A DNA stretch of 64,000 nt from Furcasterigmium furcatum. Its lineage: Eukaryota > Ascomycota > Sordariomycetes > Glomerellales > Plectosphaerellaceae. Below the pieces are notes generated by a model. The model worked only from the letters and a program-made list of their open reading frames with translations, was not told where the DNA came from and made no database searches. Positions 56,469-64,000 of this stretch are shown here, one piece after another. The number at the start of each line of letters is the position of its first letter. The first letter of the stretch is position 1. The position numbers and the translations under genes are program-made. The stretch lies in contig BCIA01000004.1 in assembly GCA_001599815.1 (NCBI GenBank), positions 4,614,082-4,678,081 of the forward strand, written 5' to 3'.

Positions 56469-59316
56469 CTACCTGGGGCTCAAGGGACTCTTGCCGGGAC
56501 CCTGTGCCTTGCGCAGCCTCTGGATCTCTTCTTCCAGCTTCCGCCTCTTGGCTTGCTCTTCCTGCGGAGACTGTTAGATGATAACTTCTGCAACTCCGTC
56601 GCAAAGGTGGCACTCACTCTTAGGTCCTCTTGGAATTTCCTCCTCTCCTGCTTCATCGTCGCCCTGAACTGCTCGCTGAGCATCGAGGCACCCGCGCCGG
56701 GTCTCGAGCCCCCTGCACCACCTGGCACCACCTTGAGCTTCTCAGCATCCAGCTCCTCTTGCAGCTTGCCCATCTTGTCCCTGGCCTCGCGCATCTCGGC
56801 ATCGAGTTGATCCCGCAGGCTGGTGACCTCGAGTTCTAGGCTGGCCCTGGCGGCAAGAGCGTCGTCCAGGCGACCCTCCACGTCGAGCTTCTCACGCTCC
56901 GCGCCAATGGTCTCGGAAGTCATGCCCTCGAGCTCCTTCAGCGTCGCCGCCAGCTCGTCCTTCAAGCGCTCAATCTCCGACTTGAGTCCCCCGACCTCGG
57001 CGGAGCTCTTGATCGCGGCGGCCTCGACGGCCCTCTCCTTTCGAGAGCCGTAGGCACCGTCGAGCTCGGCCTTGGCGAATGTGAGCTCCGTCTTGATCTC
57101 GACAAGGGTGGCGTTGAGCGTCTCGAGTTCTTCCTCCTGCTCCTTCGCCCGGGCAGACGTGTCCTCGACTTCCTTCTGCTTTTCCCCGGCAAGTCTCTCG
57201 GCGTCCGCCAATCTGGCCGATAGCGTCGCGACCTCCTCGTCGGCTTGGTTCACACGGCCCTCCATGGCCTCGACGCTGGTCGTCACCTCCATCATCCTCT
57301 GCTGCAGCGACCTGCTCTCGGTCTCGAGGGCAGTGATCTTGGCATCGCGTTCCTGGAGTTGCTCCTGCGCACGCGCGACGCTGGCTTCGTTGGCAGAACG
57401 GCTCGCACTCGCGTCCTCGGCATCCTTCAGCGCCTGAGAAAGCATCTCCTGCGCCCTGGTAGCTTCCTGTTCCGACTTTCCGAGCAGTCCGCGAACCTGT
57501 TCGATCTCGTCCAGCTTGGACTGAAGCTCCGCATCCTTGGCCGAGTCTGACTTGTTGTTGAGCTCGCGCTGCTGCTTGATCTGGCGCTTGAGGACCGACT
57601 TCTGGTCCTTGAGCTTCGTTGCCTGTGCGTACAGCCATTGCACTCTCGTCGAGAAGGCCGGCAGGGAGTAGGTCTCGTTGAGGTCGACGCCCTCGTCGCC
57701 GGACATGTCGTCCTCGTCGGGCTCCAGACCTTGCTCCAGCCTTGTCCGCCGACGCTGCTCCTTCCGGTCGCGGATGTCGGCATAGCCGCTCTGGATGATC
57801 TCCCAGAGGCCCATGAGCACGGCCTCCGACTGATCTTCGTCGCGCTTCTTGAGGGCCCTGGACGCTGTTGCCTCGGCAGCTCGGCCAAGCTCGGTCTCGA
57901 CCATCTTGAGTGACTGGTCGGAGTAGTCGAACTGCTCGTCCAGCTCTGCGCCTGTGGCATCAGGAGGGTTGGGGTAATCAGGGTCGGCGCCCAGGAGAAG
58001 CTCTCTGAACTGGGCGTTCAACGAGTCGAGTCGAATCTCCGCGCGAGCAAGGGCGATGGACGCACTCGCAGCGGCTGCCTCCGCCTCACGCAAGCTCTCC
58101 GAGGATTGCGTCTCGTTCGTCTCCTGGATGGCCCTTAGGCCCTCCTCGAGGTATTGGAACTGAGCGTCCACCGTGTCGCCGGGCCGTGTCATCTGGCCGG
58201 GGCCGCTTGGAGGGTTTCGATATGTATCGTTCTTGCCTGGGTTCATCGTTACGATGACACTGCGCAGCGACTGGTTCAGCGATTCCAGCCGCTGCTCGGT
58301 GTCCACGATGGCTTGCAGTCGTCCGGCATCCCCTCTCCGGAGCGACTCCATGTCTAGGCTGAGGTCCTCCAGCTCTGACTTGAGCTGGTTGTTCTCTTCC
58401 CGTAGCCTCTCGGCCTCCTCTCGCAGCTGCGTGTTCTGTTCTCTATGAGGAGACTTCAGCGGAGGCTCCATGGGAACCTGAGGTCCGCTCCTCGCCATCT
58501 GCCCGCCGCTGAGACTCTGGAACAAGCCCTGATCGTCCATGTAGACCTCGTCAGGGTCCATGCTGTTCCGGTCATTGTTGAAGGTGTACATGCTCTCCGG
58601 GCTTCCCGGGATGCCGTTCAGGGGCGGACCGCCGTTGGCCGTCACGGGCTTCTTCGGCGTCTTGTGCGTCAGCTGCAGAATACCAGCGGTGTGTTCCAAC
58701 AGCCTCCTCTGGGGTTCGATCAAGCGCTTCTCCAGGCTCCACAGCTCCGATGCCAGCTCCTCACATTTCTTCTCAATGGCCTGGCGCTCCCTCTCGGCCT
58801 CGCGCGCGGACTCGCCGCCACTGTTGCGGTTGAGCAGGCTTCTCCTCCGGCTGCTATCCTGCTTCCCTGGGGTATACAGCTTCGACATGGAGATGGCGGC
58901 ATCGCGATATTTCGTCTGGATGGTCAGATTCGTGCGCGCCTGCTGTATCCTCTGCGTGAGGAGCTGAATCTGCTTCTTCAAGGTGTCGACTTCCTCCTGT
59001 GATAGGATCTCGTACGTCTTGCTGTCGGTCAAGGCGGTCTCGGTGAGGAGATGGACTTGGATCGGGTCCTTGAGATCGACGAGGGGTGAGCTTTCCGTCC
59101 GCTCCGTGTTGAGCTGGGAGGGTTGTCAGCGGATGCAGGGGCCTTCAAGGGCGCGTTCAAACCAACCGGATTGAAACGCGGCGCATCGCTCGCAAAGTTG
59201 TTCATCACGTCTGTTTGGTACCCATCCACCAGTCGCCGGGCGTTTGGTTCCGCGGGCTGCGGCGGTGATAGCCTGCCCGGGCCGTAGCCGTCTCTGCCGG
59301 AAGAGTAGCTGGTCAT
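56469..59316 (-). CDS. Uds1 (up-regulated during septation) coiled-coil protein
   Basis: Three exons (59316-59167, 59113-56618, 56561-56469), 912 aa. Seen: a short disordered start (MTSYSSGRDGYGPGRLSPPQ), the Uds1 domain at about residues 55-180 (LVDLKDPIQVHLLTETAL, SKTYEILSQEEVDTLKKQI, RDAAISMSKL, KCEELASELWSLEKRLIEPQRRLLEHTAGILQLTHK), a Ser/Pro-rich linker, then about 600 residues of heptad-like coiled coil rich in Glu, Leu, Lys and Ala, ending KAQGPGKSPLSPR. Family: fungal proteins induced at septation, thought to act at the division site; biochemistry unknown. Two AGs nine bases apart at the last acceptor (56571 and 56562) are both in frame and differ by three residues. Intron 1 has a GTTGGT donor. 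Confidence 0.88.
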
Positions 59317-60266
59317 TATAGCGATCTGTTGCAGTATTCCCTACTCCGTGGGCGCATGTTCTGTGGAGGAGGTTGGGGAGGTTCGATAAGAGTCCGTCCA
59401 AGGTGTTCGCACTGGTGTCGCAGTCGTCGCGTGCCGCGGTCGAGAGACGATTCTTAGGACAAAGGAGACGGGAGGACGAATACCGTCGCGAGCTCAACGA
59501 CGCATTTCAGGAAAAGTCGACCGACACCTCCATCCATACACGGGGGAGGAATCGAAAAAGGAGCCGATAAAGTGCTTTTGGGGGGTGGAGCGGCTTCTCT
59601 GGAACCCCATGCAGGGGATAAAATTGGCTGGAGATCGCTCTCTGGGCCGCAGCTCAGCCCCTGAAGTCAGCTGCAGCCGTTGGGTTGCCCTCAGCCTCCC
59701 CGTCCCCGTCCGGAAATGGCAGCGCTAATCGTTCCCCAGCCGCACAGAGTGGGTTAGTCATCGCGGGTCTACACCGGCCATCCTTGTTTAACCTCCGACG
59801 GACAACTCTCGAAATAGTTACTTTTCGGGAAGCCCGCGTTGGGCTGAAATAGCAAGAAACCCGGAGGCAAATACTTGTATTCCATTCGCACTTCTGTGTT
59901 CCAGAACATCAAAGTGCAGAGTTGACTTGGCTGCACTTATCTCGGTACAGATGTGTTCAGTCCCAATCTGGAAAGGCCCCTCCATGCGACGATCAGACGG
60001 CATAATATCAATGCGCGGAGAAACTGGATTTGGGCCGATGGTGGATGGCGATTTTAGACCGCTTTGCTAGCTCGCTCTTCGCCGATCTGATGAAGGACGA
60101 AGCGCCGCGAGCTCTCGTGGTGGCCCTCATTCGGCACACTCATGGCTGGCTGACGGGTGTTGTTGTCGTTGTTGCAGGTGTTATGTACTATGGTATCTTC
60201 ATGCATGGAAACTGTACATACCAGCCCAGTGTGGTCCTCGTCTTTTACCGACTGATCTTCTCTCCC
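59317..60266. promoter_or_regulatory. Upstream region of uds1 / 3' flank of dsc2
   Basis: 950 bases between tandem minus-strand genes. A CCAAT word on the minus strand at 59623-59627 lies about 310 bases before the uds1 ATG. Nothing else recognised. Confidence 0.5.
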
Positions 60267-61147
60267 CTACAGGAAAGCCCTAAGCTGGTCCCTCACGTCC
60301 TGTCCAACAGTCCTCTGTCTCCCCTCTCCATCGCCGGTCTGGGCTTGGGCGCCCGACGCCGTGGCTGCTGCATTCTCTCCCTCCAACCTGCGTCGCAAGC
60401 CTTCAAACTCGTCGCGGCCTCTCTGGGATCTGACTCCCACTAGCCATCCCGGCACGCGCCAACGGTTGACGGCGCCAGGGAGCAAATCGTTTCGCCAGGC
60501 GTGGCCAACGACCCAGCCCACGAGAGCGGCCAATAAAGATCCCGGCCATTGGAACAGGGCGAGCTGCAGTGCCAACGCATAGCGGTAGGACTTGTCAGAG
60601 AAAGTCAGGCCCGAGAACGGCTCGTTGGTCGGTGGCCCTGGCGACGTAGCCACGCGGTAGCTGTACATGTGCGGAATCACGGCGTGGTAGTGTGCAAGAA
60701 TCGCAAAGATGAGAGGCGTGGGCCCGGCAGGTAGGTAGTTGAAGATGCCGGCGGTGAGGGGGCGGAGGAATAAAGAGAGGAGCACTGGGGGGATGATGGA
60801 GGTGAGAACCGCGGCGACGACGACGAAAGACTGATCGAGTGAATGACTTAGTTAGAACGACTCAGGATGGCGATGACGATGTGAAAACCTACAGCGTATT
60901 TCCTCGAACCCCACATTTGTTCGAGTATCCTCATGTGATAGAGAGTTATGCATGCGAAAAGAACCTCGCTCGAGTTGGTGTAGCAAAGCTGATAGCTGAG
61001 CATGCGCCAGAACTGACGATATCTCAGGAAGTGAGGGTCAACCAGGATGTAGAAATAGTGCTTCACATCGAATAAGCTGGCCGCTATCGATGAGGTGACT
61101 AGACCAAGGACTAGAGACCGGGTCACCGGGGCGTTTGAAAAAGACAT
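60267..61147 (-). CDS. dsc2: Dsc2/UBAC2-like rhomboid pseudoprotease
   Basis: Two exons, 61147-60893 and 60830-60267, give 272 aa. Seen: the N-terminal rhomboid-like membrane part with LVDPHFLRYRQFWRMLSYQL, YTNSSEVLFACITLYHMRILEQMWGSRKYA, a conserved LPAGPTPLIFAILAHYHAVIPHMY block and about six hydrophobic helices; no Ser-His catalytic pair in the GxSG context, so inactive. The C-terminus (about 215-272) is polar and ends DVRDQLRAFL. Family: Dsc2 is a membrane scaffold of the Golgi/endosomal Dsc E3 ligase that activates sterol regulator SREBP and degrades orphan membrane proteins; UBAC2 is the animal relative. A C-terminal UBA domain, present in some Dsc2 proteins, is not seen. Divergent from rer2. 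Confidence 0.85.
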
Positions 61148-61878
61148 GGTGATAGGACGAGAGGTTGCGACTCTCTCAAGTCATCGTTGAGTAAGACAGT
61201 TCAGGGAAGTGAGTCGGCCGAGAGGCGGAACAGTGAATCCTGTTGCGGATTCTCTGCGTCGCAATGGGTTGAAGACTTGTCTCGTATGAATGGGGGGATC
61301 TGGTTTCGCAACACCGGGCAGGATTTCGGCACTCGGGATCCAGTTACGTGTGTCGTGGTTGTGTCCTGAAGTCCCGAAGTGGCCAGCGTGGATGATCGAC
61401 CAGTTGACGTGGGTGAGGCTGAAGCTCACCCCACTTGCTCCCGAAGCCTCGCACGCGTCCAGGAATGGGCGACCGAAGCTCTGGTCCCCGCCAATCCGCG
61501 TCAGACAGTGTGGCCAAGCTGACAACCTCTGATTCGCTGTGCTCCCCCCTGCCACATTACGTTGTAGGTGTGGCTGGGATCCGACATCACAGAGTCGCCG
61601 CTTTACGCGCACGTGTATCGTCCCAACCTAGCCCGTACTTGTCATGCTCTTGCCAACTTTCTAGCCAGGCCGACGAATGTGGCATCCCGCGCGTTGGCGA
61701 CACCCGACGCCCTCACTCGACTTCTTCTTCTTCTCTCCCTTCGACAGAACCGTGTCTAATATCGCAGGCTAATCTTTCTTTCCTATCGTTCATTTCTTCG
61801 TCTCTATCGACCGACTGATCCGCACCGCACCGCACCCACCGCACCGCTCAATTTCCAAGCTAGCACGGCGCCGACGAC
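61148..61878. promoter_or_regulatory. Bidirectional promoter of dsc2 and rer2
   Basis: 731 bases between divergent ER/Golgi-related genes. A CCAAT word lies at 61491-61495 on the plus strand. The 130 bases before the rer2 ATG are pyrimidine-rich with several CGCACC units. No TATA box. Confidence 0.5.
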
Positions 61879-63090
61879 ATGTCCGAGATCCTGAACAACA
61901 GCATCAGCAAATGGCTGATCAGCTCCCCCCCGGCGGAATGGGCGATTGCTCAGCTGAGGGACCTCTTGATCGGCGCATTGAAGCAAGGTCCCATTCCGCA
62001 ACATGTCGCTTTCGAGATGGACGGTAATCGTCGGTATGCTCGGGGGAAGAAGATGGAGACCATTGAGGGCCACCACCACGGTTTTGAGGCTCTCGCCAGG
62101 GTGCGTTGGCTTCCCGGCAGCAGCAGTGATGCGATGCAAGCACTGACGTACATTTTAGGTGCTCGAGATCTGCTACAAGTGCGGCGTGAAGGTCGTCACT
62201 GTCTATGCCTTCAGCATCGAGAACTTCAACCGTCCGCAATACGAAGTCGACGGCCTGATGCAGCTGGCAAAAGTGAAACTAGAGCAGCTGACACATCACG
62301 GAGATATCCTGGACCGGTACGGCGCCTCGGTCAGGGTGTTGGGGCAGAGGGATCTGCTCCGCAAGGATGTCCTGGAGGTAGTTGATCGGGCGGTGGACAT
62401 GACCAAGGGCAACAACAAGTGAGTTCCGAGTCGAACCGCATCCTCTGGCATCGACACAGGCTGACCATATGCAGACACATTCTCAACATTTGCTTTCCCT
62501 ACACGGCACGAGAAGAGATGGCAACTGCTATTCGCTCGACAGTAGAAGAATACATGGCACCGCCAGGCCCGAAGTTCACTGCCTTCCCGGCGTCTCGCAT
62601 CACTCAGAAGATACTCTCGAAGCATCTGGACGGCACAGAACAGCCGGAGCGCATGCCGACAATTCGTGAGCCGTCTCCGACGCCGTCTTCCCGATCTGAC
62701 AACGACATCAACGACGATGGCGCGTCATCATCAACAACACTGCCACCCGGATCTCCGCCGCATGCGCAGCAGCCAGGGGCCGACGGCGCCACCACCCTCA
62801 AGAACCCGGAGACAATCACCGCAGAGACTCTCAACAACCACATGTACACAACAGGGAACCCCCCGCTGGACATTTTCGTCCGAACTAGTGGCGTCGAGAG
62901 GCTCAGCGACTTCATGCTCTGGCAGGCCCACCAAGACACACACGTCTTCTTCCTCAAGTGTCTCTGGCCAGAGTTTGATCTGAACCAATGGGTGCCGGTG
63001 CTTCTCGAGTGGCAGTGGCGGCAGAAGAAGATTGAGAGCGATGAACAACCGCGCAAGACGAGGGGCCGCAAGGCAGTCAAGGCTGCTTAA
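61879..63090 (+). CDS. rer2: Dehydrodolichyl diphosphate synthase (cis-prenyltransferase)
   Basis: Three exons (61879-62100, 62159-62418, 62475-63090), 365 aa. Role: condenses isopentenyl diphosphates onto farnesyl diphosphate in cis, at the ER, making dolichol precursors for N-glycosylation and GPI anchors. Seen: HVAFEMDGNRRYARG with the catalytic Asp at 48, GHHHGFEAL, YKCGVKVVTVYAFSIENFNRP (about 80-99), and DIFVRTSGVERLSDFMLWQ followed by LWPEFDLNQW, the diphosphate-binding region with Arg297. Unlike yeast Rer2 (286 aa), an insert of some 55 low-complexity residues (Ser/Pro/Asp-rich) sits at about 225-280, before the last strand pair, and the C-terminus is basic (KTRGRKAVKAA). The hetero-dimeric partner Nus1 is not in this window. 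Confidence 0.95.
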
Positions 63091-64000
63091 GGAGTTGAGT
63101 ATAGATTCGCGGCATGGTACAGAAAGCGTATTCCTAAAGAGGAATTCGGGGAAACCAGTATCGCAAGGCTATTACACAGCGGGTGATTATTTTCAACTGA
63201 TCTGCGCGCGGGGCGCGTCTGGGTTTAGTTGTCAACATGGATAGATCGTTTTCGTGGACAGGAGGGCGGCATGGGATGATACCACAGCACACATCGAAGA
63301 AATTTGGGTTCAGTTTCTGCGACATAATTTCCCATGGATATCGGAGGCTTCAATACATCGGGTGCCCATTCATGGATTGGCAAGAAGCATGCCTGAGAAC
63401 CATTTTCCCTTCGTGTGGAATTGGTTCAATTCGGAGGACCTGCCTGCCAAAGATGGTGGCTGTCCTCTTTAGAACCACGCCGATCAGACATCGGATGGAG
63501 TCTCAGAGAGGATATGACCTCTAGAAAAGGGATTGCTAAGCTCGCCATAGTTCTACGGCCGCCAATTCAGCTTCTGGCTGTTCCAACGACCACCTGCGCG
63601 GCAAACATGTCACTTGGTGCCTGTCTAAATCTCGCTGCTGGATGCGATCGCAATGACGACACTGGTGTTTATCTCTCTGCGGTAAGCCGTCCCGATAAGC
63701 TGCGATAAGAGCTGTGGCTGGTTTTTGAGCCGAGGCCGGCCAATATTCGTCCAGTGATTCGTCCGTCGGGTGGAGCGCGGACAAACTGGCTGGTGGTTCC
63801 TGGCCCATGTGTGGACTCAGACTGTGACAGGACGTCTCCGCCCACCGCACGGCAACAGCCAGAAGCGCAGCAAAGGTCCCCCGAAAAGAGAGTGTGGGCG
63901 GAGGGTGCAGTTTCGCTCGCTCAAGTCGCCCGCCCTTCCACCATTGCTACCCGCACCATCACCTCCCGGCTTCCCACTGCGACCTTTCCAAGTCCTCGAG
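63091..64000. other. 3' flank of rer2 to window end
   Basis: 910 bases with short frames on both strands and no recognisable family. The last 80 bases are pyrimidine-rich and could be the leader of a gene beyond the window. Confidence 0.4.

Overview
The window looks like a euchromatic stretch of a filamentous ascomycete genome, most likely a Sordariomycete. The evidence is short GT-AG introns of about 47-75 nt with CTAAC/CTGAC-like branch sites, Zn2Cys6, HMG-box and CCCH regulators, a Neurospora-type het-c gene, an Uds1 septation protein and GC-rich codon use. I cannot name the species from the sequence. I resolved 20 protein genes (19 apparently intact plus one broken copy), two tRNA genes and long intergenic regions. 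Exon junctions were worked out by eye; each spliced model closes in frame and matches the conserved blocks I recall for its family.

Left third (1-28 kb): sphingolipid fatty acid 2-hydroxylase (-), het-c (+, ten exons with two consecutive microexons), mitochondrial PP2C phosphatase Ptc6-like (-), initiator tRNA-Met, a BTB-domain protein (+), phosphatidylinositol synthase (-), OMP decarboxylase (-), a Zn2Cys6 transcription factor (+, ten exons), a type II membrane glycosyltransferase of GT34 type (+), and a CCCH zinc-finger protein with a very long leader (+).

Middle (27.6-49 kb): SRP subunit Sec65/SRP19 (+), dynactin p150-Glued (-), an HMG-box regulator of the Ste11/fmf-1 kind (-), RuvB-like ATPase Rvb1 (-), a decayed Gfd2/YDR514C-type exonuclease-domain gene (-), a DMT/EamA transporter (-), TAF13 (-), the tiny Golgi protein Ksh1/TMEM167 whose first coding exon is only the ATG (+), and a Sok1/Tcp11 protein (-).

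Right (49-64 kb): about 7 kb with no recognisable gene, rich in simple repeats, then an intron-bearing tRNA-Ala(AGC), the septation-linked coiled-coil protein Uds1 (-), a Dsc2/UBAC2-type rhomboid pseudoprotease (-) and, divergently, the cis-prenyltransferase Rer2 (+).

Most genes are housekeeping and are not a functional cluster, although several serve the ER/Golgi membrane system (hydroxylase, Pis1, SRP19, Ksh1, Dsc2, Rer2). The most unusual items are the het-c locus with its microexons and Pro/Gly/Tyr-rich tail and no linked HET-domain partner in view, the start-codon-only exon of ksh1, the exonuclease pseudogene carrying one stop and one homopolymer frameshift, a possible spliced N-terminal extension of SRP19, and the large gene-free tract. 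I saw no CRISPR array, intact transposon, rRNA gene or biosynthetic cluster.
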